Shown here piece after piece: positions 42,611 through 51,941 of a DNA stretch of 64,000 nucleotides. The stretch covers positions 5,106,029 through 5,170,028 of the forward strand of contig NZ_CP007440.1 of assembly GCF_001579845.1 (NCBI RefSeq). The letters run 5' to 3'. Below the pieces are notes generated by a model. It made no database searches and was not told the DNA's origin. It worked only from the letters and a program-made list of their open reading frames with translations. The translations under genes and the position numbers were made by a program. Origin of the DNA: Rhodoplanes sp. Z2-YC6860. Lineage in GTDB: Bacteria > Pseudomonadota > Alphaproteobacteria > Rhizobiales > Xanthobacteraceae. The first letter of the stretch is position 1. Every line of letters starts with the position of its first letter.

Positions 42611-43540
42611 TTACGCTTCTTGCTCCTCGATGTGCCAGACATTCCGGCAGATGGCATAGACGATGATCAGCACCACGACCAGAGCACCGCGAACGCCCCA
42701 AATCTTCAAGGCTTCGGCATCGGCGCTGCCGATCAGCCTCTCGCTGATCCGATCAACGATGATCCAGATCACCAGCGCAACGCCGGCCAGGATCTCGTCG
42801 AGCTTCAGCTTCCGGTGCCGGCTGACGATCAGATAGCCGAGCGCCATCACGATCAGTCCGCCGACCGGGCCGCCCCAGACGTGAAGCTGGTGCAGCACCG
42901 ACTCGCTGAACCACCCCACCAGCGCCGGATCGGACACCATGACGTCACCCGCGACCCAGCCGAGCAGCGCGCCGCCGCCCCACACCAGCACGCGGAAGCG
43001 CTCGAGCAGCGCCATCAGGATAGCGCTGCCGGCGACGATCAGCGGCACCGAGGTGGCGAGGCCGAAGATGATCAGCGTTGTCTTGATGCTGCCCGCATGG
43101 ATCGCATCGACTTGTGCCGCGGCGATCTCGGCCGTGGCCGCGATGGCGATCACGTTGTCGAGGCTCATGACGATGTCGGCGATGGCGACGATGCGCACCG
43201 CGCGCCATAGCGTTTGTGCGCCTTCCACGCCGTCGTCGTCGCCGTCGGCGTCCTCAGTGACGAGCTTGGTCGCCACGTAGAACAGCAGCGCGCCGCCCAC
43301 CAGCTTGAGGAACGGGTAGGCCATCGCCTGCGCAATGACCAGCGTGAAGATAACACGCAGCAGCACCGCGACGCCGGCGCCGAGCACCATGCCCCAAAGC
43401 CGCTGCTTCGGAGGCAGCGTGAGACACGCCATCGCGATGACGACCGCATTGTCGCCCGACAGAATGACGTTGACGAAGATGATCTTGAGCGCCGCGAGCC
43501 AGAATGGCGCGTGCGTAAAGTCCTGCCAAAGAAAGTCCAC
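42611..43540 (-). CDS. TerC-family membrane protein
   Basis: This 309-residue inner-membrane protein has about nine helices. The paired acidic motifs of the family, SGDNAVVI (about 28-35) and SLDNVIAI (about 125-132), are present, and these are thought to line a metal path. The family includes tellurite-resistance TerC and the E. coli and Bacillus manganese exporters (Alx, MeeF). An Asp-rich loop (EDADGDDDG) sits between the third and fourth helices. The start follows GGGGTAGGGC. A possible metal-responsive leader is noted upstream. Manganese export is a reasonable guess but not shown. Confidence 0.92.
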   Translation of the reverse strand: MDFLWQDFTHAPFWLAALKIIFVNVILSGDNAVVIAMACLTLPPKQRLWGMVLGAGVAVLLRVIFTLVIAQAMAYPFLKLVGGALLFYVATKLVTEDADGDDDGVEGAQTLWRAVRIVAIADIVMSLDNVIAIAATAEIAAAQVDAIHAGSIKTTLIIFGLATSVPLIVAGSAILMALLERFRVLVWGGGALLGWVAGDVMVSDPALVGWFSESVLHQLHVWGGPVGGLIVMALGYLIVSRHRKLKLDEILAGVALVIWIIVDRISERLIGSADAEALKIWGVRGALVVVLIIVYAICRNVWHIEEQEA

Positions 43541-43640
43541 CGCCCTACCCCTTAGTCTCTTTGGTGCGCCGGCTTAAGACTGCCAAGCCGGCGCCACTCC
43601 CCTTTGATACCCGCGGTTTTGCCCGCGAGGCAATCTATCG
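43541..43640 (-). promoter_or_regulatory. Structured leader upstream of terC, possible yybP-ykoY-like element
   Basis: On the minus strand the leader reads AAAGGGGAGTGGC, then a perfect ten-pair hairpin (GCGCCGGCTT at 43585-43594 with its complement at 43566-43575, loop nine bases). The next 25 bases run to the TerC ATG. yybP-ykoY manganese riboswitches, which often control TerC genes, have a GGGGAGTAGC block before a hairpin. The second conserved part is not clear here, so this is a weak match that could be a chance hairpin. Confidence 0.3.
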
Positions 43641-43648
43641 GCCACAAA

Positions 43649-43688
43649 GGACTGTTGGCCAGCGGCTCAAGGCCGCAGCGAACAGTCC
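43649..43688 (-). terminator. Hairpin after ndk, probable terminator
   Basis: GGACTGTT at 43649-43656 pairs with AACAGTCC at 43681-43688, with an inner GCGGC/GCCGC pair. On the minus strand it is followed only by CCTTTGTGG, so termination strength is doubtful. It lies just after the ndk stop codon. Confidence 0.45.
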
Positions 43689-43692
43689 GTGA

Positions 43693-44115
43693 TCAGCCGA
43701 CGATCTCGTTGCCGGCGAAGAACTGCGCGATTTCCTGCTTGGCGGTGTCCGCCGCGTCGGAACCATGTACCGAGTTCTCGCCGATCGAACGGGCATGAAC
43801 CTTGCGGATGGTGTTCGGCGCAGCCTTGGCCGGATCGGTCGCACCCATGACGTCGCGGTACTTGGCGATGGCGCCCTCGCCTTCGAGCACCTGCACGACC
43901 ACCGGACCGGAGATCATGAAATCGACGAGTTCGCCGAAGAACGGCCGCGCCTTGTGCACGGCATAGAACGTCTCGGCCTGCTCGCGTGTGATGCGAACGC
44001 GCTTCTGGGCCACGATCCGCAGGCCAGCCTGCTCGATCATGGCGTTGACGGCGCCCGTGAGATTGCGGGCGGTTGCATCCGGCTTGATGATCGAAAAGGT
44101 ACGCTCGATCGCCAT
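43693..44115 (-). CDS. ndk: Nucleoside diphosphate kinase
   Basis: This enzyme balances nucleoside triphosphate pools by a ping-pong phosphate transfer through a His. The 140 residues have the family start [14 protein letters not shown]. The phospho-His is H117 in [12 protein letters not shown], one of the most conserved motifs known. The base-binding and hexamer residues around [16 protein letters not shown] are intact. The gene is single, with a 5' region of about 290 bases to the next, divergent gene. Confidence 0.97.
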   Translation of the reverse strand: MAIERTFSIIKPDATARNLTGAVNAMIEQAGLRIVAQKRVRITREQAETFYAVHKARPFFGELVDFMISGPVVVQVLEGEGAIAKYRDVMGATDPAKAAPNTIRKVHARSIGENSVHGSDAADTAKQEIAQFFAGNEIVG

Positions 44116-44406
44116 CGTTTTCAGGTCCCTTCAGGTCAATGCAAAAGCGCACGCGGAACCGGTGCGCGGGGTCGGCGGCTTATAGCCGCCGCGCGGCGAG
44201 GCAGCAAGGTTCGCGGTACTGGAACACGGCGGCATCATGGTGCGGTCCCGTTCGCAATCGCACCGAATTCGTCAACGATACCAAGCCTGAACGCCGGTTC
44301 AGACGCGAACAATCGTCTGGCTGCCGTGAACCTCTCGCCGTCCCGCCACGACCGATAGCCACGGGATGTGACCAAGCATCACGCAACCAAACAAGGAGAG
44401 ACCACC

Positions 44407-44640
44407 ATGATCCGTAAGTTCGTTCTGGCCACCGCCGCGGTTGCGGCTCTCGGCGTCGCCTCGCTCAGCGCTTCCACGCCGGCCGCGGCCTGGGGCTGGG
44501 GTTACCATCATCACCATCACGGCTACTGGGGTGGCGGCTACGGCTTCTATCGCGCCGGCTACGACTCCTGCTGGCGCAACGTGTGGCGCGTCAATCGCTT
44601 CGGCGAGACCGTGCTGCGCCGCGTCTACGTCTGCTACTAA
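44407..44640 (+). CDS. Small secreted His/Gly/Tyr-rich protein
   Basis: This 77-residue protein has a Sec signal peptide (MIRKFVLATAAVAALGVASL to AAA). The mature part is rich in Gly, His, Trp and Tyr, with a run of five His after GWGWGY, then YWGGGYGFYRAGYDSCW, and ends NRFGETVLRRVYVCY with two Cys. The start at 44407 is fixed by AAGGAGAGACCACC. Similar short GY/H-rich secreted proteins are common in Bradyrhizobium relatives, and their function is unknown. Metal binding by the His run is possible. Neighbouring ndk diverges from it. Confidence 0.82.
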   Translation: MIRKFVLATAAVAALGVASLSASTPAAAWGWGYHHHHHGYWGGGYGFYRAGYDSCWRNVWRVNRFGETVLRRVYVCY

Positions 44641-44668
44641 CAGCAGAAGACCGGTTGAAACCGGCGAC

Positions 44669-44698
44669 GGCCCCGGTCTCGCATGCGAGGCCGGGGCT
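44669..44698 (+). terminator. Hairpin after the small secreted gene, probable terminator
   Basis: CCCCGGTCTCGC at 44671-44682 pairs with GCGAGGCCGGGG at 44685-44696, with one wobble pair. No T-run follows (CTTGTCG), so it may be a weak terminator or a stabilising hairpin for the small mRNA. Confidence 0.4.
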
Positions 44699-44794
44699 TG
44701 TCGCTGCAGTCAGATCAACGCGATCAGCCGTAGTAGCGCGCCGGTCGCGTCCTTCACCTTGCGCAGCGCGGCCCGCTCGGCCATAGAGCGCGCC

Positions 44795-46660
44795 ATGCTG
44801 ATCATCAACGACCTTTCGGTGCGGGTTGCCGGACGTCTGCTCATCGAGGAGGCAGCGGTCAGGATTCCGGAAGGCGCCCGCATCGGCTTCGTCGGCAGGA
44901 ACGGCAGCGGCAAGAGCACGCTCTTCAACGTCATCACCCACGATGTTGCGGCCGAGCATGGCGAGATCGAAATCCCACCTCGCTGGCGGCTCGGCCGCCT
45001 CGCGCAGGAAGCGCCGAACGGCCCGGAAAGCCTGATCGACGTGGTGCTTGCAGCCGACACCGAGCGCAGCGCGCTGATGCAACGCGCCGAGACCGAGCAG
45101 GATCCGCACGAGCTGGCCGATATCCACACGCGGCTCGCCGACATGAACGCTTATGCGGCGCCGGCGCGCGCCGCCGCGATCCTGTCGGGCCTCGGTTTCT
45201 CCGCGGCTGACCAGCAGCGTCCCTGCTCGGAATTCTCCGGCGGCTGGCGCATGCGGGTCGCGCTCGCGGCGACGCTGTTCACCGAGCCAGATCTGCTCCT
45301 GCTCGACGAGCCGACCAATTATCTCGACCTCGAAGGCACGCTCTGGCTTCAGGACCATCTGGCGCGCTATCCGCGCACCATGATCGTCATCAGCCATGAC
45401 CGCGACATGCTCGACACTTCGGTGAATCAAATTCTCTCGCTGGAGAACCGCAAACTCACGCTTTACCGCGGCGGCTATTCGGACTTCGAGCGGCTGCGCG
45501 CCGAACGGCTGATGCTCGATCAGAAGATGGCCAAGAAGCAGGAGGCGCAGCGAAAGCACGTCCAGGCTTTCATCGACCGCTTCAAGGCCAAGGCGACCAA
45601 GGCCCGCCAGGCGCAGTCGCGCGTCAAGATGCTGGAGAAGATGGGGCCAGTCATGGCCGTCGTCACCAGCGAGGTGCTGCCGATCAGGATTCCAGCGCCG
45701 GACCGATTGCTGTCGCCGCCGATCATTGCAATCGACGACGTCAAGGTCGGCTACACGCCCGGCAAGCCGGTGCTGCGCGATATTGCGCTACGCATCGACA
45801 ACGACGACCGCATCGCGCTGTTGGGCTCCAACGGTAACGGCAAGTCGACGCTGATAAAGCTGATTGCCGGACGGCTTGAGCCCTTTGAAGGCAGCGTCAC
45901 CCGCGCGTCGCGGCTGAAGATCGCCTACTTCGCGCAGCATCAGCTCGACGAACTGGAGTCCGACGCGACGGTCTACGATCACGTCCGGAAGCTTCTGCCG
46001 GATGCGCCCGAGACCAAGGTGCGTGCGGTCGCGGGCTCGTTCGGCTTTTCGGCCGAAAACGCCGACAAGAAGATCGAAAAGCTGTCCGGCGGCGAGAAGG
46101 CGCGACTGACGATGGGGCTCGCGACGTTCGATGCCCCTCACCTGCTGATCCTCGACGAGCCGACCAACCATCTCGACATCGACAGCCGCGCCGCGCTCAT
46201 CGAGGCGATCAACGATTTTCCGGGCGCGACCATCCTGGTGTCGCACGACCGCCATCTGCTCGATGCCTGCGCCGACCGGCTGTTGCTGATCGCCAACGGC
46301 AAGGTCACGCCGTTCGACGGCGATCTCGACGACTACCGGCGGCAGGTCCTGTCCGACCGCGACGAAAGCCGCGATGAACGCCCGCGCAAGCCCGTGTCCA
46401 AGGAGCCGAAAGCCGGCGTCCCGCGCATCAACAAGAAGCCGCTGCGCGATCGTGTCACGCGTGCCGAGGCCGAGATCGCGCGATTGACGAAAGAGATCGA
46501 GAAGCTCGACTCGGCGCTCGCTGATGGCGCGCTGTTCACCCGCGATCCGGTCAAGGCCGCGGCGACCGCAAAGTCGCGCGCCACCTGCGCGGACGCGCTC
46601 GCCAAGGCCGAAGAGGACTGGCTCGAAGCCGGCGCGGCGCTGGAGGCCGCGGCGGAATAG
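44795..46660 (+). CDS. ABC-F family ATPase (Uup/YheS-like)
   Basis: This soluble protein of 621 residues has two ABC domains and no membrane part. ABC-F proteins act on the ribosome, for translation or antibiotic protection. The first domain has Walker A GRNGSGKST and LLLLDEPTNYLD; the second GSNGNGKST and LILDEPTNHLD. The signature motifs are FSGGWRMRVALA and LSGGEKARLTM. The interdomain linker carries the expected basic run (KKQEAQRKHVQAFIDRFKAKA), and the C-terminal region from about 560 is a coiled coil (LTKEIEKLDSAL). The start MLIINDLSV is the usual one, and a longer in-frame ORF upstream has no support. It resembles Uup and YheS in length and layout. Confidence 0.93.
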   Translation: MLIINDLSVRVAGRLLIEEAAVRIPEGARIGFVGRNGSGKSTLFNVITHDVAAEHGEIEIPPRWRLGRLAQEAPNGPESLIDVVLAADTERSALMQRAETEQDPHELADIHTRLADMNAYAAPARAAAILSGLGFSAADQQRPCSEFSGGWRMRVALAATLFTEPDLLLLDEPTNYLDLEGTLWLQDHLARYPRTMIVISHDRDMLDTSVNQILSLENRKLTLYRGGYSDFERLRAERLMLDQKMAKKQEAQRKHVQAFIDRFKAKATKARQAQSRVKMLEKMGPVMAVVTSEVLPIRIPAPDRLLSPPIIAIDDVKVGYTPGKPVLRDIALRIDNDDRIALLGSNGNGKSTLIKLIAGRLEPFEGSVTRASRLKIAYFAQHQLDELESDATVYDHVRKLLPDAPETKVRAVAGSFGFSAENADKKIEKLSGGEKARLTMGLATFDAPHLLILDEPTNHLDIDSRAALIEAINDFPGATILVSHDRHLLDACADRLLLIANGKVTPFDGDLDDYRRQVLSDRDESRDERPRKPVSKEPKAGVPRINKKPLRDRVTRAEAEIARLTKEIEKLDSALADGALFTRDPVKAAATAKSRATCADALAKAEEDWLEAGAALEAAAE

Positions 46661-46663
46661 CGC

Positions 46664-47257
46664 TTATTGAACCTGCACAGTCGCCTGTTGCGGCTTCGGC
46701 TTCGGCTTAGGCTTGGCCGCGGGCTTCTTGGATTTCTTGGCGACCTTCGGCTCGGGCGGCAGCTCGGCCCCACGCTCCATCGACTTCAGGCGGCCGTCGA
46801 CGAAGCTGTAGATGCCCGGCCGCGGACCAGCATTGTAGGTCAGCGTCGCGGTGCGCTCTCTGCGGTCGTTGGCTCCAAGGTCGACGCGCGCCGGAATGCC
46901 CGCGCGCTTCACCACGTCGCACTCGCTCATGTCCAAAGCCACGGCGGAAGGAAGCAGGGCTATTCCCCCGTCTGTCACCGGCTCCGGCGCCGGAGCGCCA
47001 ACTTGATCGGCAGCGGCCGGAGCCGGCGCGGGCGCCGCATACGCATTGGCGCAACGGCCGCTCGCATCCACCAGGTCCTCGGGTGGAACCGGCGGCAGAA
47101 CTTTTTCTTTGACGTTGGTCACCGACAGCGGCCGGAAGATCGAGTCCGACGTCGGGGCGCGGAACGAATCCCAGTCTGGCGCCGCACAGGCGCCGAGTGA
47201 AAGCATCGCCGGCAGGGCCAGCACTCCCAAAGACAGGCGTCTTGCGGCCAGTTTCAA
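46664..47257 (-). CDS. Lipoprotein, function unknown
   Basis: This 197-residue protein has a lipoprotein signal with lipobox LGAC (Cys at about residue 24). It is an outer- or inner-membrane-anchored periplasmic protein. The mature part has an Ala/Pro-rich linker, a small conserved-looking domain with SECDVVKRAGIPARVDLGANDRRER and YNAGPRPGIYSFVDGRLKSMER, and a Lys/Pro-rich tail (AKPKPKPKPQQ). The domain resembles SmpA/BamE-like or DUF folds, where a GYF-like strand closes a short repeat, but this is not certain. It lies between convergent ABC-F and the holC-pepA group. Confidence 0.82.
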   Translation of the reverse strand: MKLAARRLSLGVLALPAMLSLGACAAPDWDSFRAPTSDSIFRPLSVTNVKEKVLPPVPPEDLVDASGRCANAYAAPAPAPAAADQVGAPAPEPVTDGGIALLPSAVALDMSECDVVKRAGIPARVDLGANDRRERTATLTYNAGPRPGIYSFVDGRLKSMERGAELPPEPKVAKKSKKPAAKPKPKPKPQQATVQVQ

Positions 47258-47366
47258 AATCGAAGTCCCTGCATTCGTTCCCCCCGGAACGACCTCAACA
47301 TCAACTTTGCGTCACCTTCGCGGCGACGGCAACCTTTCTCAACCGGCGCCACAGCGGTTAACGCCC

Positions 47367-47819
47367 TCAGGCTTTCTTGACCCACCGCCCCTGCTCGTCC
47401 GGCTGCCAATAGGCGACCTCGAATCCCTGCGCCTTGGCTGCGGTCCAATGGGAACGGGCGGCCGCCACCGCATCCTCGTCCTCGCCGTCGAACATCAGCA
47501 CGATGCGGTTGTAAGCCGCAGCATCCGGCGGCATCGGCACATTGTCGATCAGGAACCGCACGGTGGCGCCGTTCGGATTGTGCTCGGCGGTGGTGAGCAG
47601 GATCGGATGCAGCGGCGCGTCATTGTCGCGCGCGGTGCCATGCGGCAGGAAGTTCGCATCGTTGTAAGTCCAAAGATGCGTATCGAGCGCTTCGACCCGC
47701 TCGTCGGAGGCCGCCTGCACCACCACGCGCCAACCGCGCTCGTAGGATTTCTCCAAAAGTTCCGGAAGCGCTTTCTCAAGCGGTTTGCGGATCAGATGGT
47801 AGAAGACGACTTCGGTCAT
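47367..47819 (-). CDS. holC: DNA polymerase III chi subunit
   Basis: HolC links the clamp loader to single-stranded-DNA-binding protein. The 150 residues start MTEVVFYHLIRKPLEKALPELL, as in the alphaproteobacterial family. DNFLPHGT-like (NDANFLPHGTARDN) and AYNRIVLMFDGED are conserved segments of the fold. It follows pepA by 19 bases in the leftward direction, the arrangement found in many proteobacteria (pepA-holC), and is probably translated from the same message. The 109 bases after its stop are not clearly structured. Confidence 0.93.
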   Translation of the reverse strand: MTEVVFYHLIRKPLEKALPELLEKSYERGWRVVVQAASDERVEALDTHLWTYNDANFLPHGTARDNDAPLHPILLTTAEHNPNGATVRFLIDNVPMPPDAAAYNRIVLMFDGEDEDAVAAARSHWTAAKAQGFEVAYWQPDEQGRWVKKA

Positions 47820-47838
47820 TGCTCGTTTCGGAGTTGCC

Positions 47839-49338
47839 TCACCGCTCGTAGTGATCTTCCACGAGCTGATTGAGCAGCCGTACGCCCCAGCCCGAGCTCC
47901 AGCTCTTGTTGATATCGGTCTGCGGCGAGCCGAGCGCAGTGCCCGCGATGTCGAGATGCACCCACGGCGTCTTGTCGACGAAACGCGCGAGCAGTTGCGC
48001 TGCCGTGATCGAGCCGCCCCAGCGGCCGCCGGTGTTCTTCATATCGGCGAATTTGGAATCGATCTGCTTGTCGTATTCCGGCCCGAGCGGCATGCGCCAC
48101 ACCCGTTCCATGGTGTCCTGCCCCGCCCGCGTCAGCCGGTCGCAGAGCCGGTCGTCGTTGCCGAACATGCCGGCATATTCCTGACCGAGCGCCACGATGA
48201 TCGCACCCGTGAGCGTGGCGAGATCGATCATGAACTTCGGCTTGTCCCTGGTGTTCACGTAATGCAGCACGTCAGCCAGCACGAGACGGCCTTCGGCATC
48301 GGTGTTGATGATCTCGATGGTCTGGCCGTTCATGGTCTTGACGATGTCGCCCGGCCGCTGCGCGTTGCCGTCCGGCATGTTCTCGACGCAACCGATGGCA
48401 CCGACGGCGTTGACCTTGGCTTTCCTCGCCGCAAGCGCATGCATCAGGCCGACCACGCAGGCCGCGCCCGCCATGTCACCCTTCATGTCCTCCATGCCCG
48501 ACGCGGGCTTGATCGAAATGCCGCCGGTGTCGAAGCACACGCCCTTGCCGATGAAGGCCACCGGCGCATCTTTCTTCTTGCCGCCGTTCCAACGCATGAT
48601 CACGACACGGCTGTCCTTGCGCGAGCCCTGTCCCACGCCCAGCAACGCGTTCATGCCGAGCTTCTTCATCGCCGGCACGTCCAGCACCTCGACGGTGACG
48701 CCGAGCTTTCTCAGAGCGCCGCAGCGCTTGGCGAACTCGTCGGGGTAAAGCACGTTGGCCGGCTCGTTGATCAGGTCGCGCGCCATGATGACGCCGTCGG
48801 CGACCGGCTCGCGCGACTGCTCCCATGCCTTTTTGGCCTGCGACGCATTGGCCACCGCGATGGTGATCGCGGGCTTCTCCGGGGCCTCCTCGCCCTCCTT
48901 GCGCTTGGTCTTGTAGCGGTCGAACACGTAGGCGCGGAGCTGGGTGCCAAGCGCGAGCTCGGCGGCCTGGTCGGGCTTGAGCGAGCCCCCGGCAAACTCG
49001 GCAAAGATTGTGGCGGCCGCGGCGCGCGATGGGACCTTGCCCATCGCGATACCGCCAAGCTTGACGTAGTCCTGGGACTTGAGCTTGCCGCCCTTGCCGG
49101 CGCCGATCACGACGAGACGGGCGACCTTCAGGCCCGTCGGCGCCGCAATGTCCAGGATGCTGCCGCTCTTGCCCGTGAACTTCTCGCCCTCGGCTGCCCG
49201 CTTGATCTGGGCGTCGGCCGGCGCCAGCGCCTTGCGGGTGGCGGAACCGAATTTCAGCCCTTCTTCGCAGAACACAATGAGAACACCAGCGTCCGGCGTC
49301 GCGAACGGGGCGAAGGCAAGCTTACGGTCATCGGCCAT
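47839..49338 (-). CDS. pepA: Leucyl aminopeptidase (M17 family)
   Basis: This cytosolic hexameric aminopeptidase removes N-terminal residues from peptides and in some bacteria also binds DNA in plasmid recombination. The 499 residues have the M17 two-metal centre: [29 protein letters not shown] (K, D, D) and [14 protein letters not shown] (D, E), with the catalytic Arg in that last motif. The start is ATG 49338 after GAAAGGAC. It heads the leftward pepA-holC unit and diverges from lptF across 336 bases. Confidence 0.96.
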   Translation of the reverse strand: MADDRKLAFAPFATPDAGVLIVFCEEGLKFGSATRKALAPADAQIKRAAEGEKFTGKSGSILDIAAPTGLKVARLVVIGAGKGGKLKSQDYVKLGGIAMGKVPSRAAAATIFAEFAGGSLKPDQAAELALGTQLRAYVFDRYKTKRKEGEEAPEKPAITIAVANASQAKKAWEQSREPVADGVIMARDLINEPANVLYPDEFAKRCGALRKLGVTVEVLDVPAMKKLGMNALLGVGQGSRKDSRVVIMRWNGGKKKDAPVAFIGKGVCFDTGGISIKPASGMEDMKGDMAGAACVVGLMHALAARKAKVNAVGAIGCVENMPDGNAQRPGDIVKTMNGQTIEIINTDAEGRLVLADVLHYVNTRDKPKFMIDLATLTGAIIVALGQEYAGMFGNDDRLCDRLTRAGQDTMERVWRMPLGPEYDKQIDSKFADMKNTGGRWGGSITAAQLLARFVDKTPWVHLDIAGTALGSPQTDINKSWSSGWGVRLLNQLVEDHYER

Positions 49339-49674
49339 CGGGGGTCCTTTCCGGCTCAAATCGCAGGCTGGACGTTATGGCCCGGCTTGAGCCAACTGCA
49401 AAGCCACGGTTCCCAGCCTTCTGTCAAAAGCGCCCTTTCACCCATTGCGCAGATGCGGAATCGGACGCAAAAAGGAGGCCCGGCGGCGTGCATGGCATTA
49501 ACCATTTGTTGTGCGCGTTCAACGGGTTTGCCTTTCAGAAGCCACGTTGTGGGCGGATCAAGGCAGAGGAAATTTTGGTAAAACCTGGGGCAAGTGCGGT
49601 CCGCCTTATGCGAGGGGTCGCCGGAGGGGGTCCGGCGCGCGAGGTGGTTCGGCCGGAGGGGACGACACAGGCGG
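49339..49674. other. Divergent promoter region of pepA and lptF
   Basis: This 336-base gene-free stretch must carry the promoters of both operons. There is a relatively AT-rich patch near 49555-49590 (GAGGAAATTTTGGTAAAACC) and another at 49495-49535 (GGCATTAACCATTTGTTG), either of which could be part of a promoter. I see no strong hairpin, repeat or small gene. The last 60 bases before lptF are GC-rich and lack a good Shine-Dalgarno. Confidence 0.5.
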
Positions 49675-50850
49675 ATGGGGTCGATCGGCCGCTACATCTT
49701 TCGCACCACGTTTGGCGCCTTCCTGATGGTCCTGGTGGGTCTCACCGCGGCCATCTGGATGACCCAGGCGTTGCGCGACGTCGACCTCATGACCAACCAG
49801 GGTCAGACGGTGCTGGTGTTCATCGGCATCACAAGCCTCATCATTCCGAACCTCGTGATGGTCATCGCGCCCGTGGCATTGGTGGTCGCGGTAGCCCAGA
49901 ACCTGCACAAGCTCGCCACCGATTCCGAAATCATCGTGATGAACGGCGCCGGCATGCGGCCGTGGGCCCTGCTCAAGCCGTTCATCGGCTGCACCATCGT
50001 CGCGTCCATCCTGCTCGCCTCGATCAGCGCCTATGTCGCGCCCGAGTGCCTGCGCACGCTCCGCCGCTGGCTGACCGAAGTCCGCACCGACCTCGTCAGC
50101 AATATCGTGCAGCCCGGCCGCTTCATGGCGATCGAGAACGGACTTGCCTTCAACATTCGAGAGCGCAAGCCCAATGGCCTACTCGTCGGTATCCTGATGG
50201 ATGATCGCAGGGATCCGGCGCAGCGCGTCACAATTCTTGCCGAGCGCGGCGAGATTTTAAAGAACGATAAGGGCAGTTTCATTATTCTCGAAAACGGCAG
50301 CATCCAGCGCCACGAGTTGAAGCAGCGTGATCCCAATATCGTCTTGTTCGATCGTTACGCGTTCGATCTTTCGCAGTTCTCAGGCGGCCCGCAGGTCATC
50401 AAGTATTCGGTGCGCGAGCGCTATCTTTGGCAGCTCTGGAATCCCGACCCCAACGACCCGCTCTACAAGGAACAGCCCGGGCAATTCCGCGCCGAATTGC
50501 ATGACCGGCTGCTCGCTCCAATCTACCCGCTGGCCTTCGTGCTGATCGCCTTTGCCCATCTTGGCGCGCCGCGCACCACGCGGCAGAGCGCGGTGTGGTC
50601 GATGACCGCCGTGATCCTCGGGGTCTCAGGTCTGCGGCTGATCGGCTTTACCAGCACGGTGTTCACGCTGAAGTATCCGGCGGCCGCGCTGGTTCAATAT
50701 GCGGCGGTCATCGGCACCATCTTGACCAGCCTGTACTACATCTCGCGCGGGCTGATCATCGAGCCGCCGGTTTTCCTCACCACGGCTGTCGCCCGCATCA
50801 ACGATTGGGTGGCCAAGCGCGTCGGCACCGTTGCGGGGGCCGCGCAATGA
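49675..50850 (+). CDS. lptF: LPS export ABC transporter permease LptF
   Basis: LptF and LptG form the inner-membrane part of the LptB2FGC complex that pulls lipopolysaccharide out of the membrane. The 391 residues have the expected three N-terminal helices (first starting YIFRTTFGAFLMVLVGL), a periplasmic beta-jellyroll (about 150-285, with FMAIENGLAFNIRERK) and three C-terminal helices (FVLIAFAHLGAP). The start is ATG 49675, as the longer frame upstream is unconserved. It overlaps lptG by four bases (ATGA). Confidence 0.95.
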   Translation: MGSIGRYIFRTTFGAFLMVLVGLTAAIWMTQALRDVDLMTNQGQTVLVFIGITSLIIPNLVMVIAPVALVVAVAQNLHKLATDSEIIVMNGAGMRPWALLKPFIGCTIVASILLASISAYVAPECLRTLRRWLTEVRTDLVSNIVQPGRFMAIENGLAFNIRERKPNGLLVGILMDDRRDPAQRVTILAERGEILKNDKGSFIILENGSIQRHELKQRDPNIVLFDRYAFDLSQFSGGPQVIKYSVRERYLWQLWNPDPNDPLYKEQPGQFRAELHDRLLAPIYPLAFVLIAFAHLGAPRTTRQSAVWSMTAVILGVSGLRLIGFTSTVFTLKYPAAALVQYAAVIGTILTSLYYISRGLIIEPPVFLTTAVARINDWVAKRVGTVAGAAQ

Positions 50851-51941
50851 CAATAACCGGGACGCTCGCCCGCTATTTCGGCATGCGCTTCCTCATCACG
50901 CTGGTGGCGGTGCTGCTCGGCATCTTCAGCCTGGTGATCCTGCTCGACTACGTCGAGACGATGCGCCGTTTCTCGGACGCGCCGAATGTCTCCGCGCTCA
51001 TTGTGGCCAAGACCTCGCTGTTCCGCGTGCCGCAGATCACGGAGCGCATCCTGCCGTTCTGCGTGCTGATCGGGGCGATGTCCTGCTATCTCAGCCTGTC
51101 TCGAAAGCTCGAACTCGTCGTGTCGCGCGCCGCCGGCATGTCAGCCTGGCAATTCATCGCGCCGGCGGTGATCGTGGCGCTCGGCGTCGGCGTGATCGCC
51201 ACCACGATCTACAATCCGATCGCCGCTGTCCTTCAGGAGAAGGCCAAGCGGCTCGAGGCCGATCTCACCGGCAACAACGAGGCCGGCCTGCAAGCCACCG
51301 TCAACGGCTTCTGGGTCAGCCAGCGCAGCGACAAGGGCCAGTCGATCCTCAACGCGCCGACGAGCCGCGATCAGGGCGCTGTCCTCAACAACGTCACCGC
51401 TTTCGTGTTCGATCACGACAACAGATTCCTGGAGCGGGTCGCGGCCGCCTCGGCGACGCTGCGGTCCGGCCACTGGCAGCTCGACGACGCGCTGGTCTAC
51501 GCGCCGGGCGAGCCGCCGCGCGAAGTGGCACAGTACGATCTCGCCACCAACCTCACCCCCGAGCAGGTGCGCGAGACGTTCTCGACGCCCGAGACCGTGC
51601 CGTTCTGGCAGCTTCGCTACTTCATCGACATGGCCGAGCGCGCCGGGCTCACCGCGACCGGCTACCGCCTGCAGTATCAGAAGCTGCTGGCCCGTCCCTT
51701 CCAGCTCGCCGCCATGGTCATGCTGGCGGCCGCTTTCAGCCTGCGCTTCGTCCGCTTCGGCGGCGTCCAGAAGATGGTGCTTGGCGGCGTCGCCTGCGGA
51801 TTTGCGCTCTATGTCATGTCGAAACTGACTGACGATCTCAGCACCGCGGAGCTCATTCCGCCGGTGGTGGCGGCATGGCTGCCGGCTGCGATCGGCGCGA
51901 TGACCGGTTTTGTCGTGTTGCTGTACCAGGAGGACGGCTGA
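50847..51941 (+). CDS. lptG: LPS export ABC transporter permease LptG
   Basis: This is the partner of LptF in the lipopolysaccharide transporter. Helices 1-3 are at about 10-125 (FGMRFLITLVAVLLGIFSLV), a jellyroll domain follows with GFWVSQRSDKGQSILN, and helices 4-6 are C-terminal (LAAMVMLAAAFSLRFVRFGG). The 364 residues are normal. The ATG overlaps the lptF stop (ATGA), and its own stop overlaps the lptD ATG (TGATG), so the three proteins are made in step. LptB is not in the window. Confidence 0.95.
   Translation: MTITGTLARYFGMRFLITLVAVLLGIFSLVILLDYVETMRRFSDAPNVSALIVAKTSLFRVPQITERILPFCVLIGAMSCYLSLSRKLELVVSRAAGMSAWQFIAPAVIVALGVGVIATTIYNPIAAVLQEKAKRLEADLTGNNEAGLQATVNGFWVSQRSDKGQSILNAPTSRDQGAVLNNVTAFVFDHDNRFLERVAAASATLRSGHWQLDDALVYAPGEPPREVAQYDLATNLTPEQVRETFSTPETVPFWQLRYFIDMAERAGLTATGYRLQYQKLLARPFQLAAMVMLAAAFSLRFVRFGGVQKMVLGGVACGFALYVMSKLTDDLSTAELIPPVVAAWLPAAIGAMTGFVVLLYQEDG

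Noticed and set aside
47851-49581. A 576-codon plus-strand frame antisense to pepA
   Set aside because: Shadow frame with no domain. It runs through the pepA promoter.
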